Assembly (NCBI GenBank): GCA_046349635.1
Contig: JAXMBX010000034.1
Location: forward strand, 1-58,538
DNA: 58,538 nucleotides
Source of the DNA: JAXMBX01 sp046349635
GTDB taxonomy: Bacteria > Planctomycetota > Planctomycetia > Planctomycetales > Planctomycetaceae
Reading direction: 5' to 3'
Each line of letters begins with the position of its first letter. Position 1 is the stretch's first letter. The notes beneath the pieces are model-generated. The model was not told the DNA's origin, made no database searches, and saw nothing but the letters and a program-made list of their open reading frames with translations. This document shows positions 1-8,156 of the stretch, one piece after another. The position numbers were made by a program, and so were the translations under genes.

Positions 1-2272
1 ACTTGATGCCCCAGCGGCTGAGTTCACGAGACCAGCCGAAGAGGAAATTCCCCTGACGGGCGGAGTTCACGCTCGTGGCGGGGGAGATCAACTCTTGAGA
101 ATGAGGGTCGGACGTGGCGAGCGTGAGAGGGAGCGACCAGTCCCAGCCGAGAACGGCGAGGGTTTCGCCGACCTGTCCGGCCTTGAGCCGTTTGACGAAG
201 CCTTCGCGGACGAGACCGCGGGGGTCGTTCGAGCCGAGGAGGAGGACTTCCCCTTGAGCGGTATCAATGGCGAGGACATGACTGAATGAGGAGGAGATTG
301 TCCGGAGGGCCTGCTCCCAGGGGGCGGCACCGTAGTCCATGGTGATGAAGCGTTGACAGAAGATCCCCGAGGGGCGGAGCGCGCGGGAGGCAGACTGATA
401 GAACTCGCGGGTGTAACCGGAGGCGAGCGGGAGGAGCGAGGATTGTTCGGGATTGGCGAGGATGACGTCGTAGGTTACCGGATGGGCACGGTTCCACCAG
501 AGAGGAGACGAGTTCTGCAGCGAGAGACGGTCATCGTGCCAGTCGATCCAGTGGGGGTCGACGGTGGCGTGCTTGACGACGTCGACCAGCGTGCGATCGG
601 GTTCGATGCAATCGAGATGCTGCACGGGGGATGCGAGGAGAGCGCCGAGGGGAGAACCCGAGCCCAGGCCGAGAAGCAGGACATCGTGGGCCTGCTCATG
701 GAGGACCATAGGAAGGGTCGCGGCGAGGATTTCAGCGGTGTAGTGGGGGTGCTGACGGGTGTCTTGAGTGGTGACTCCCTTGGGAACCCCATTGGCACGG
801 ATTTGCATCTGGGAACCGCGCCGGGTCCAGAGCGTGATGGTCCCCAAGTCCCCTTCAAACTGGCGATGGAAGCGCGTGTCGTCGAGGTATTGCAGGACAT
901 CGAGACCGTGGCCGGAGATCCTGGCCTGGGTCATGTTCGTGGAGAAGAGAATCTGAGCGGCCTTGGCGGGTTGATAGTGCCGCAGGCCGAAGATCGCGAG
1001 AAGGACCGGGACGACGCCCGCGATAACCACAAGATTCGCGGGGCGAACCGCAAACAGGCCGGGATGAGAGATGAAGGCAAGAGAGGCCGCCGTGAGACAG
1101 AGGACCGCGATCAGAGCCCAGACAGCGGGGCCGACCGAGGGGAGCAAGGCTTGTGAAAGAGTCGCCGCGAGAAGGGCCACGAGGGCAAAAAGAGAGAGCG
1201 TGTGCGGCGACTTCGCAGAAGAGTTGAATGAGAAACCGGACAGGAGCAGAGAGGCATTCAGGCCGATGAGGAACGGTCCGAATGCAGCGAACGGAACGCG
1301 GAACAGGTACGCCATGAACGTGGAACTGACGGCGGTGTTGATCCAGAGAGAACCGGCAATGAGGGAGTCGTAGCGGAAGAGACAAAGGGCGATCAGCAGG
1401 GAGGAGGCGATCAGGCTGTATCGAAGGAGGGTGGTCGGGTTGAGGTTCCGGAATCCGTTCAAGCGGGCCACAGTGATGCCGAGGGCCAGACCAGCGGAGA
1501 GGCCGATGTATTCGGCGGTCAGGAAGTTGGCGGTTTCAAGGATGAGTTGCGTGGCGATGCGATGCCAGGCCGTCCACAGGAAACCGGAGGCGGCGGCAAC
1601 GAGCGCTAGGGCAACCGGGGCGGACGTCATTGCCAGCGGGGTGGCCGGGGATGAGTCCGTCGAGGCGCTTTGTTTCGAAGTGATGAACGCCGGCAATGCG
1701 ACGAACATGCTCAACAGGGCGGCGAGATACTGGGCGGCGAAGAGGCCCGTGAGTTCCAGAAGGGAGGGGGCGATGACCAGGGACAGAGCGGCGCCGGCAG
1801 CGACAACCGCAGTCCGGCAGGTTGCGGGTTGGCTGGAAACCCAAGTCGCGGGGATGCGGGTGCTTGCCCAGAGGAGCAGGATGAATTCCGCAGCCAAAAG
1901 TGCGAACGCAGAGAACGCGGGGACGGGTTGTAGAACAGGATAGGCCGCGAGCAAGGACGCGGTCTGGGCGAAGCCAAGATCGAGAACGGCCAGAGTCGGC
2001 CAGGCCAGTAGAGAGACACCGGCGCAGGGAAGAGCGATCTGGAAAAGCTTGAGCGGTGAATGATTGAACGCTCGCAAGGAGAGAATGGCGAAACAGAAGG
2101 GGATAGACCAGAGCATCCCCAATGCGATGCGGGGGGAATAACCCCAGAGGAGGGAGACCTGGAGTGCGAACGCCAGAAGGAGGAGGCTGATGGCTGCCCC
2201 CATCAGGGCGGACAATGCTCCCAGGCTGAGGCTACGAAGATACCCGTCCCTGCGTGACGCAGACTGTTGCAT
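1..2272 (-). CDS. Membrane-anchored spermidine-synthase-like protein (partial, runs off the left edge)
   Basis: The minus-strand frame is open without a stop from an ATG at 2272 to the window edge, about 757 codons, and the C-terminus is missing. The first ~450 residues are a series of hydrophobic segments, i.e. a polytopic membrane domain. The remainder is a Rossmann methyltransferase-like fold of the polyamine aminopropyltransferase family: glycine-rich loop LLLGLGSGSPLGALL, an acidic strand end CIEPD, and a later VILANPEQSSLLPLASGYT followed by REFYQSASRALRPSGIF, which resembles the spermidine synthase catalytic loop region. Membrane fusions of this kind are common in bacteria and usually have no proven polyamine activity. 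The usual catalytic Asp in the loop is replaced by Asn-Pro, so true aminopropyl transfer is doubtful. No strong Shine-Dalgarno is seen at the chosen start. Confidence 0.75.
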   Translation of the reverse strand, partial: MQQSASRRDGYLRSLSLGALSALMGAAISLLLLAFALQVSLLWGYSPRIALGMLWSIPFCFAILSLRAFNHSPLKLFQIALPCAGVSLLAWPTLAVLDLGFAQTASLLAAYPVLQPVPAFSAFALLAAEFILLLWASTRIPATWVSSQPATCRTAVVAAGAALSLVIAPSLLELTGLFAAQYLAALLSMFVALPAFITSKQSASTDSSPATPLAMTSAPVALALVAAASGFLWTAWHRIATQLILETANFLTAEYIGLSAGLALGITVARLNGFRNLNPTTLLRYSLIASSLLIALCLFRYDSLIAGSLWINTAVSSTFMAYLFRVPFAAFGPFLIGLNASLLLSGFSFNSSAKSPHTLSLFALVALLAATLSQALLPSVGPAVWALIAVLCLTAASLAFISHPGLFAVRPANLVVIAGVVPVLLAIFGLRHYQPAKAAQILFSTNMTQARISGHGLDVLQYLDDTRFHRQFEGDLGTITLWTRRGSQMQIRANGVPKGVTTQDTRQHPHYTAEILAATLPMVLHEQAHDVLLLGLGSGSPLGALLASPVQHLDCIEPDRTLVDVVKHATVDPHWIDWHDDRLSLQNSSPLWWNRAHPVTYDVILANPEQSSLLPLASGYTREFYQSASRALRPSGIFCQRFITMDYGAAPWEQALRTISSSFSHVLAIDTAQGEVLLLGSNDPRGLVREGFVKRLKAGQVGETLAVLGWDWSLPLTLATSDPHSQELISPATSVNSARQGNFLFGWSRELSRWGIK

Positions 2273-2534
2273 GGCTTCCCTGCCAATCGCGTTGAGGAAT
2301 CAGCGGATCGGCAGAGAGAATCGCTCTCGGGGCGTCCGCTGGTCGCGAAGCACTTCTCCCCCCTTGGGAGCCGGCATGACGACGGGGGAAAATTAACGTA
2401 AATCGTTCAGTGGGGTAAAGATCAGTTTTGGGGCGGTGGGGTCGCGGATCCGAATAAAATCAGTGCCCAGAGACGCCTAGACCGCCCTAACTGGCGCATG
2501 GGATGCCGAACCTGCTACCTCTTGCTGCTTCGCC

Positions 2535-2556
2535 GCCCGGATTCAAGAATCCGGGC
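2535..2556 (-). terminator. Hairpin after the DUF4912 gene
   Basis: A perfect 10-bp inverted repeat (GCCCGGATTC / GAATCCGGGC, two-base spacer) lies 17 bases past the stop codon of the minus-strand gene at 2573-3775. There is no T-tract, so it may be a weak terminator or an mRNA-end stabilising hairpin. Confidence 0.45.
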
Positions 2557-2572
2557 CACCCAATTACCCGGG

Positions 2573-3775
2573 TTACTCATTCCCCGGGTCAGGGGTGCGG
2601 AGGTCGAGCTGCTTGAGGTTCCGCTCGATGGCGAGGATGACCGTCTGTTGCTCGGAGGTGGTGGTATTGGTGGCAACGACGGGAAGGATGTGACGCCCTT
2701 CGTTCAAGGGCATGCGGAGGCGGAAGCTGCTGAGGGAGTCGAGCTTGACCGGTTTTCCCTCGAACGTGACCTGGGCATTGGGGGAGACGGTCCCGTAGAT
2801 GACGACTTCTGTTTTCAGTTGGAGGGAGACGCCGCCGGGATTGCGGTCGTTGCGGAGGGAGTTGGAGTCTGCGAGGGGGGCCGAAGGGGCCATGGAGCGC
2901 TGCAGCCGATGTTCGAAGACTTCCTTCAGGGGGGAATGGGCCTGGGAATCGGTGTAACCCCCGGACATGGCATAGACCTGCTCGCAGTTCTGAACGAGGT
3001 CGCTCCAGTGTTCATCGCCGGATTGGGGAGATCCGGGAAGCGGAGGGGAGACAACATTGGAACGGGAGACGGCGAAGAACCGGCCGGAGTTGGTTTGATA
3101 GCCGATCTGGAGACGATATGAGCGGCGGCCGGCTTCGATGGGGATGTACCAGTCCTGAACGCCGCCGTGGATCGGAATGGATTGGAGGAGAACTTCGGCG
3201 GAGGTTCCCAGGTCCGTGGCGGTGACATCCATGAGGCGGAGATGGGGGGTGGCAGCGTGCCAATCGACGCCGAGGGCAACTTCAGCACGGCGGATACTTT
3301 CAGGGGTCAGATTCCAGTGGGCCTGCAGCCAATAGGGTCCACGGACGATCACGACGAATTGATCTTTGCGGGGCGAAGTATCCGCAGGAGGGGATTGTTC
3401 GGCCGATTGAGCCAGGTTCCGCGCGAAGGGAATGACATGGTTCCCATGTTGGCCGTTGCCGTTGTTGTGCCCGCTGCCATTGGTTTCGTCAGATCGGGTG
3501 GCTTTCCCATTGCCGCGAGAACGGGGAAGAGAGGCGGCGTCGGTGCGACGATTCAAGACCGAGACGGAGGGCTTTTTCCCGGGCGGCTTAGGTGAGGACG
3601 TTTCCTTGCGAGACTTGGACTGACGCTGGACGGCGACGACCTTGAGAATCGCGCGGACGAGTTCTTCCTTCCGCATGGCGTGATAGCCTGCAATCCCCTT
3701 GCGGCGGGCGATGGCTTCGAGGGTATTGCGGGGGTGGTTTTTGAGGCTCTGAGGGGTCATTGGCGACTCCGTCAC
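2573..3775 (-). CDS. DUF4912 domain protein with Rho-N/SAP-like N-terminus
   Basis: 400 residues. The N-terminus (about 10-45, LKNHPRNTLEAIARRKGI then MRKEELVRAILKV) looks like the small helical Rho N-terminal/SAP type nucleic-acid-binding motif. A low-complexity basic linker follows (about 50-120). The DUF4912 domain starts near residue 135 with DQFVVIVRGPYWLQAHWNL and continues through IPIEAGRRSYRLQIGY. The tail (about 300-395) contains a beta-rich segment with VVIYGTVSPNAQVTFEGKPV that resembles a small Ig-like/carboxypeptidase-regulatory-like fold. DUF4912 proteins are of unknown function; they often carry this Rho-N module. It stands alone, transcribed away from the ATP synthase operon. 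Start at the first ATG of the frame; an internal Met at residue 6 is an alternative. Confidence 0.8.
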   Translation of the reverse strand: MTESPMTPQSLKNHPRNTLEAIARRKGIAGYHAMRKEELVRAILKVVAVQRQSKSRKETSSPKPPGKKPSVSVLNRRTDAASLPRSRGNGKATRSDETNGSGHNNGNGQHGNHVIPFARNLAQSAEQSPPADTSPRKDQFVVIVRGPYWLQAHWNLTPESIRRAEVALGVDWHAATPHLRLMDVTATDLGTSAEVLLQSIPIHGGVQDWYIPIEAGRRSYRLQIGYQTNSGRFFAVSRSNVVSPPLPGSPQSGDEHWSDLVQNCEQVYAMSGGYTDSQAHSPLKEVFEHRLQRSMAPSAPLADSNSLRNDRNPGGVSLQLKTEVVIYGTVSPNAQVTFEGKPVKLDSLSSFRLRMPLNEGRHILPVVATNTTTSEQQTVILAIERNLKQLDLRTPDPGNE

Positions 3776-4391
3776 GCGGTAGTCACCAGGCTCTGCGGAG
3801 GTGATTTCGCATCGGAGGGGATTGATTTGAGGATTCCGGTTCTTAGGAAATCCGCAATCAAGACCTCGATCCGATGTGCCTCATGCACTCACATTTGAAG
3901 TCTGACCTTCCGTGTCAATCTGCCTCTGCGTGGAGACTGATGAAGGGACTCAAGAAGTAGGAACAATGCAACCAGAGAAACAGAAAACTTGTGCTGAGAT
4001 GAACTTATGAACGAGGATCCGACTCAGAGGAGATCCGAAAACCAAGTCTGAACCCCGTTGCGACTTCCCCTATGACAGACCCGAGACTGGAAGGACAGGA
4101 GAAGCCCTTCACCCGTATTCAGGGGATGCCTAGAGGTCGAAATGTCGAGAGAGGAACTGATCTATAAATAATGGTTTAAACGACAGTTTTCAATGGCGAA
4201 TGAGGGAAAACAGGGTGGATCCGGGGGTTGAAATGGGAGCTGAGGAAAAAAGAGGGATGCGGAGGATTGTTGCCGGGGGCTCTTCGGGTGACAAAACGGA
4301 GATTTGAGAGGTGAGGATTGGGGCTTTGTTTTTCGAAGATGGGAACCGAATTTCAAGTTTGAGAAAAGGCTGTCGGAATCTTCAGGGATCT
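3776..4391. other. Non-coding stretch between DUF4912 gene and atp operon
   Basis: About 600 bases between divergently transcribed genes. Base composition is more AT-rich toward 4150-4390. The short open frames here have no family resemblance and low-complexity products. Apart from the promoter candidate at its right end I see no gene, hairpin or RNA in it. Confidence 0.5.
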
Positions 4392-4420
4392 TTGACATTG
4401 CCGATATGCACCGATAGACT
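4392..4420 (+). promoter_or_regulatory. Candidate sigma70-type promoter of the ATP synthase operon
   Basis: A perfect -35 TTGACA (4392-4397) is followed after 17 bases by TAGACT (4415-4420), a four-of-six match to TATAAT. It lies about 75 bases upstream of the first operon start codon (4497), and the DUF4912 gene on the other side points away. Inference from consensus and position only. Confidence 0.5.
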
Positions 4421-4496
4421 GGCGACGCTTACTGGAAGGTAGAAAGCTGGCGGTCTCTCTTGCAAGAGGTTGCGCTCACGAGATTTGGAGGTTTTG

Positions 4497-4763
4497 ATGA
4501 ATCGACCTCCGGAGTATCGTGACTCTCCAATAGCTGAAGCCTCCCGGTGGGTCTCTCGAATCACTTCGGTCGCACTGACGATGGTTCTTCCGGCAGTCGG
4601 GGGTTATTTCCTCGATAGGTACTTGGGAAGCGGTCCCTGGATGCTGTTGCTGGGAGCCGGGTTGGGATTGGTGGTTGCGTTTACGGAACTGATGGAGCTG
4701 GTGTCCCCCCGGAATCAGAAGCCGGGAAGTTCCCGAAAGCCCCCAGACCAAGGCCCACGTTGA
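4497..4763 (+). CDS. AtpZ/AtpI-family small membrane protein
   Basis: 88 residues, first gene of the ATP synthase operon. I chose the ATG at 4497 because GGAGGT sits four bases upstream; an in-frame TTG at 4470 would add nine residues. Two hydrophobic segments (about ITSVALTMVLPAVGGYFLD and WMLLLGAGLGLVVAFTELM) separated by a short RYLGSGP loop give the hairpin topology of the AtpZ/AtpI family. Members precede atpB in many bacteria and are thought to help c-ring assembly or Mg2+ supply. The next gene follows after 36 bases. Confidence 0.7.
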   Translation: MNRPPEYRDSPIAEASRWVSRITSVALTMVLPAVGGYFLDRYLGSGPWMLLLGAGLGLVVAFTELMELVSPRNQKPGSSRKPPDQGPR

Positions 4764-4799
4764 GTTTCCGGTGTGGTATGGAGAGCGAGGTAGTGAGCC

Positions 4800-5213
4800 G
4801 TGAAACAACGGTCTGCGTGGAAGAGCATCTTCCTCCTGAGTGCGGTGATCGGTTTGTTGTGGTGTGTGCAGATGGCTGTGGCGCACCAGTGGACAGGCCA
4901 AGCCGGAGTGCAGGGAGCGACCGTTGCCGCAGTTGCCAACCTGTTACCCGGGTTGCTGGTGTTGAGCGCGTCCGCCTGGCTTGGTGAGTCTCGCCGACTG
5001 GCTGTGGTTCTCGCGGGAACAGTGCTGCGGATGGGAGTCGTGCTGGGTGCGTTGATCGCAGTCCGGCAGATTCGGCCCGAGTGGGGCTGGCGTGACTTTC
5101 ATGTGTGGCTGTTGACGGATTATTTCGCATGCCTGGCATGCGAGACGTGGATATTGCTCCGAAGTATCAAGTCGGAAACAGGGTTGAATCAAAAAGCCAA
5201 GAGTCTGGAATGA
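4800..5213 (+). CDS. atpI: ATP synthase subunit I-like membrane protein
   Basis: 137 residues starting at GTG 4800. About four hydrophobic segments: SIFLLSAVIGLLWCVQMAVA, VAAVANLLPGLLVLSASAWL, LAVVLAGTVLRMGVVLGALI, and VWLLTDYFACLACETWILL. The size, four-helix layout and location between the AtpZ-like gene and atpB fit the ATP synthase I family, an assembly factor that is not part of the final enzyme. The sequence itself is divergent, so the call rests partly on position. Confidence 0.6.
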   Translation: MKQRSAWKSIFLLSAVIGLLWCVQMAVAHQWTGQAGVQGATVAAVANLLPGLLVLSASAWLGESRRLAVVLAGTVLRMGVVLGALIAVRQIRPEWGWRDFHVWLLTDYFACLACETWILLRSIKSETGLNQKAKSLE

Positions 5214-5306
5214 GACGAAGGTGCTTCAGAATTCTGCCCTGACTGTCGAATAGAGTGGGACTTTCTTCGTTTGTGAGTCGGTTGAATTGAGGGGTTAAAT
5301 ACACTC

Positions 5307-6251
5307 ATGTTCGCGTCGAGCGGAGACGTCTTTCATCACATTCGCGACGCCCGGAACCTAGAACTCCCGCGGTTTATCATTTCCTCGGGGCACACGGCGG
5401 ATTTCCCGACGATCCTCGGATTGCCGCTGACCAAGTTCATGATTCTGCAGGTGATCGCGGGTCTGTTGACGCTGTTTATTTTCATGGGACTTTCGTGGCA
5501 TATCCGGAAGGGTAACCACTCGAAGGGGAAGTTCTGGAATTTCTGGGAAGCGATCGCGCTGTTCGTGCGTGACAATGTGGTTCGTCCGGCGATCGGGACC
5601 GGTCACCATCATGGGCATGACGACCACGGTCATGGCGGACATGATCATCATGGCCATGAGCATGGCCATCACCATGAACACGGTCATGACCAGGCTCACG
5701 CGCCTGTGGCGGCTGTGGATGCTTCTCATCCTGCGGACAAATATCTGCCGTTCATCTGGACGTGCTTTTTCTATGTCCTGTTCTGCAATCTGCTGGGTGC
5801 TTTGCCCTGGCTGGGATCTCCCACGGGGAACCTGGCGGTGACGGGAGCGCTCGCGTTCGCGGTGTTTATCATGGTTGTGATTTCAGTCTCCCGGGAACTG
5901 GGTGCGGTGGGCTTCTGGCAACGGCTGGTCCCTTCGCTGGATGTTCCGAACTGGATCAAGCCGGTCCTGATTCCGCTGCTGTACGTGGTGGAAGTGGCTG
6001 GTCTGCTGATCAAGCACGGCGTGCTGGCCATGCGACTTTTTGCCAATATCATGGCGGGTCACACCGTCATTGGAATGATCCTGGGTTTCATCGCGATGGC
6101 GACCGGGGCATTGTTTTACGTGGTGACGCCGGCGAGCATTCTGGGGCAGGTGGGAATCGGCCTGCTGGAGCTGTTCGTGGCGTTTCTGCAAGCGTATGTG
6201 TTTGCGTTTCTGGCGTCGCTGTTCATCGGAACGGCGGTCCATCCGCACTAG
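5307..6251 (+). CDS. atpB: F-type ATP synthase subunit a
   Basis: 314 residues. Subunit a forms the proton half-channels of F0 beside the c-ring. The helix carrying the essential arginine is present: GVLAMRLFANIMAGHTVIG (about 238-256), followed by the last two helices ending near VFAFLASLFIGTAVHPH. The N-terminal part has the first transmembrane helix at about 44-64. The odd feature is an insertion between the first and second helices: residues 100-131 hold 17 histidines mixed with Gly, Asp and Glu, followed by an Ala/Val stretch up to the second helix at about 145. By the known E. coli topology this loop would be cytoplasmic. A weak GAGG lies about 13 bases before the ATG. Confidence 0.95.
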   Translation: MFASSGDVFHHIRDARNLELPRFIISSGHTADFPTILGLPLTKFMILQVIAGLLTLFIFMGLSWHIRKGNHSKGKFWNFWEAIALFVRDNVVRPAIGTGHHHGHDDHGHGGHDHHGHEHGHHHEHGHDQAHAPVAAVDASHPADKYLPFIWTCFFYVLFCNLLGALPWLGSPTGNLAVTGALAFAVFIMVVISVSRELGAVGFWQRLVPSLDVPNWIKPVLIPLLYVVEVAGLLIKHGVLAMRLFANIMAGHTVIGMILGFIAMATGALFYVVTPASILGQVGIGLLELFVAFLQAYVFAFLASLFIGTAVHPH

Positions 6252-6345
6252 AGTTGAAATTTCGTTTGTCGACCACTGGTCGATTTCAAGATCGAACAGT
6301 TTTCCCGTTCACCGTTACAGTGTTGCAAAGCAAAGGAGATCTCAA

Positions 6346-6654
6346 GTGAATCAAGTGATGCGTGTCGTTGGCGCTACGTTCGCCGTTATGTTCGTGATGT
6401 GCGCTCCGGCGATGGCCCAGGACGCGGCTGCCGCCCATGCGTTGATCAGCTTCAAGAGCGCGGGTGCGTTGAGTGCCGGCCTGGTGATCATCGGTGGTGC
6501 GATGGCGATCGGCAAGATCGGTGTGGCCGCCGTCGAGAGCATGGCCCGTCAGCCTGAAGTTGCCGACAAGATCCAGACGGCGATGATCATCGCCGCGGCT
6601 CTTATCGAAGGTGTGACGTTCTTCGCGCTGGTCGTCTGCTTCATGGGTCTGTAA
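6346..6654 (+). CDS. atpE: F-type ATP synthase subunit c with N-terminal signal-like extension
   Basis: 102 residues from GTG 6346, chosen because GGAG lies seven bases upstream; reading further upstream would run into the atpB end. The mature proteolipid hairpin spans about 31-102. Helix 1 has the Gly/Ala pattern (AGALSAGLVIIGGAMAIGKI), the polar loop is ARQPE, and helix 2 carries the proton-binding carboxylate E88 in AALIEGVTFF. The residue after E88 is Gly and helix 1 lacks the Gln of Na+-type c subunits, so proton coupling is likely. The first ~24 residues (hydrophobic, ending APAMAQ) look like a cleavable signal peptide with an AMA cleavage site; most c subunits lack one. Flanked by atpB (94 bases) and atpF. 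Confidence 0.93.
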   Translation: MNQVMRVVGATFAVMFVMCAPAMAQDAAAAHALISFKSAGALSAGLVIIGGAMAIGKIGVAAVESMARQPEVADKIQTAMIIAAALIEGVTFFALVVCFMGL

Positions 6655-6728
6655 TCGCTGTCGAAAGTGAAAGCCTGCGTGCGAGCGTTGGCGTGCGTAT
6701 TTCCGTTATGATTCAGGAGCGTTCGATC

Positions 6729-7445
6729 ATGAAGCGTCTGTGGCAGTGCAGTGCCCTGTTGGCCGGGTTGACCCTCGGCACATGGGGACTCTATCCCGGA
6801 CAGTCGTGCGTGGCTGCGGATCCGCCCAAGGCGGCCGCCGAACACCATGAGACCAAGCCCGCAGAAGGGAAAGCTCCCGCGGAAGCCGGGGCTCATGGAG
6901 ACGCCGGGGCCCACAAAGAAGCCGGGCATGGTGATGGAGCTCACGAGCAACGTGGGCCGATCGAAGTGCCGGTGGATCTGGCGTTGTGGAGCCTGGTGAC
7001 GTTTGGCGTGTTCCTGCTCGTGCTGACGAAGATGGCATGGAACCCCCTGATGACGGGTTTGAGCGCTCGCGAAACCGGGATCCTGAAAAATATTCAGGAT
7101 GCGGAAGTAGCACGGCTGGCCGCCCAGAAGAGCCTGGCGGATTACCAGGCAAAGCTGGCGACCGCGGAAGCTCAGGTCGATCAGATGCTGGCGGAAGCCC
7201 GACGTAACGCTGAAGTTACCCGGCAGGAAATGCTGGCTGCGACGGAGCAGGACGTGAAGAACCTGAAAGATCGGGCGCTCGCCGAGATCGATCAGGTGCG
7301 CGGCCAGGCGCTGGAGCAGTTGTTCAGCCACGTGGCGAATCTGGTGACAAACGCGACGGAGCACGTGCTGGAACGAAGCCTGACGGATGCGGATCATCAG
7401 CGGCTTGTTTCGGATGCGGTGACGAAGTTTTCGACGAAGGGTTAA
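6729..7445 (+). CDS. atpF: F-type ATP synthase subunit b with signal peptide and His-rich N-terminal region
   Basis: 238 residues from ATG 6729, preceded by AGGAG; in-frame GTG 6693 and ATG 6708 are alternatives. Subunit b is the peripheral stalk that holds the F1 head. Residues 1-30 resemble a signal peptide (SALLAGLTLGTWGLYPG ... CVAAD). Residues 31-75 are a charged Ala/Gly/His/Glu-rich linker. The real transmembrane helix is about 83-103 (LALWSLVTFGVFLLVLTKMA), followed by the long alpha-helical, Ala/Gln/Glu-rich stalk. With normal b topology (N-terminus outside) the extra segment would lie on the periplasmic side. Only one b-type subunit is encoded here. Confidence 0.92.
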   Translation: MKRLWQCSALLAGLTLGTWGLYPGQSCVAADPPKAAAEHHETKPAEGKAPAEAGAHGDAGAHKEAGHGDGAHEQRGPIEVPVDLALWSLVTFGVFLLVLTKMAWNPLMTGLSARETGILKNIQDAEVARLAAQKSLADYQAKLATAEAQVDQMLAEARRNAEVTRQEMLAATEQDVKNLKDRALAEIDQVRGQALEQLFSHVANLVTNATEHVLERSLTDADHQRLVSDAVTKFSTKG

Positions 7446-7508
7446 CTTCCGGGGGAAGATCATTTCCGGAGTTTCCCCCGGCCTGAGTCCGTGGAATATC
7501 AGCCAACC

Positions 7509-8156
7509 ATGAATACTGCGACCAATCCCGAGTCAGTCCAACCGGCACACGTCCTGGAGGATCCGCGCGCCCAGCGCATCGCGAACGTCTATGCGAATGC
7601 GTTTCTGGATGCCGCGGGAGCTGCGGGAGACGTGAATGGACTGCTGGAAGAGTTCCAGTCGTTTGTGGAGTTGCTGAACGGAAACCCGCAGTTCAAAGAG
7701 CTGTTGTATTCCGGAATGATTCCGAAGGAAGAAAAGATCGCGATCATCGAGCGGGTGATTGCTCCGCGCGGCAGCAAGACATTTACGAACTTCCTGTGGG
7801 TTCTGGCGGAACATGGCCGCAAGGATCTGCTGCAGGAGATTCTGGCGGAGGCGCTGCTGGAGCATGAGAAGCGATCGGGGAAAGAGCGTGTAAAGATCAC
7901 CAGTGCGCAGCCGTTGTCGGAAGCGCAACTGGAAGAAATTCGACAGGGTCTGGCCAAACAGTTGCCGTTTGACCCGATCCTGATCCCGAAGGTCGATCCC
8001 AAGCTGATTGGCGGGATTGTGATTCGGATTGGAGACACCGTTTACGACAGTTCGCTTCGTTCCCGCCTGAAGGGTTTGCGGGAACGATTGCGCGAGAGGA
8101 GCCTAAATGAAATTCAAAGCGGACGAGATCGCTTCTGTCATTCAGAAGGAAATTGA
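7509..8156 (+). CDS. atpH: F-type ATP synthase subunit delta
   Basis: 215 residues from ATG 7509 (an in-frame GTG at 7491 would add six). Delta (OSCP) links the b stalk to the top of the alpha/beta hexamer. The helical N-terminal domain (RIANVYANAFLDAAG ... FKELLYSGMIPKEEKIAIIE) and the C-terminal LIGGIVIRIGDTVYDSSLRS motif are typical. The 3' end overlaps the atpA start by 50 bases, so the last 16 residues are encoded over the alpha N-terminus, suggesting translational coupling. Confidence 0.92.
   Translation: MNTATNPESVQPAHVLEDPRAQRIANVYANAFLDAAGAAGDVNGLLEEFQSFVELLNGNPQFKELLYSGMIPKEEKIAIIERVIAPRGSKTFTNFLWVLAEHGRKDLLQEILAEALLEHEKRSGKERVKITSAQPLSEAQLEEIRQGLAKQLPFDPILIPKVDPKLIGGIVIRIGDTVYDSSLRSRLKGLRERLRERSLNEIQSGRDRFCHSEGN

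Noticed and set aside
353..1156. Plus-strand open frame of 267 codons
   Set aside because: Shadow of the minus-strand spermidine-synthase-like gene, which is open over the whole region and shows family motifs.
5580..5720. His-rich segment as a sign of a zinc transporter gene
   Set aside because: It lies in frame inside atpB, which has the essential-arginine helix and operon context of subunit a.
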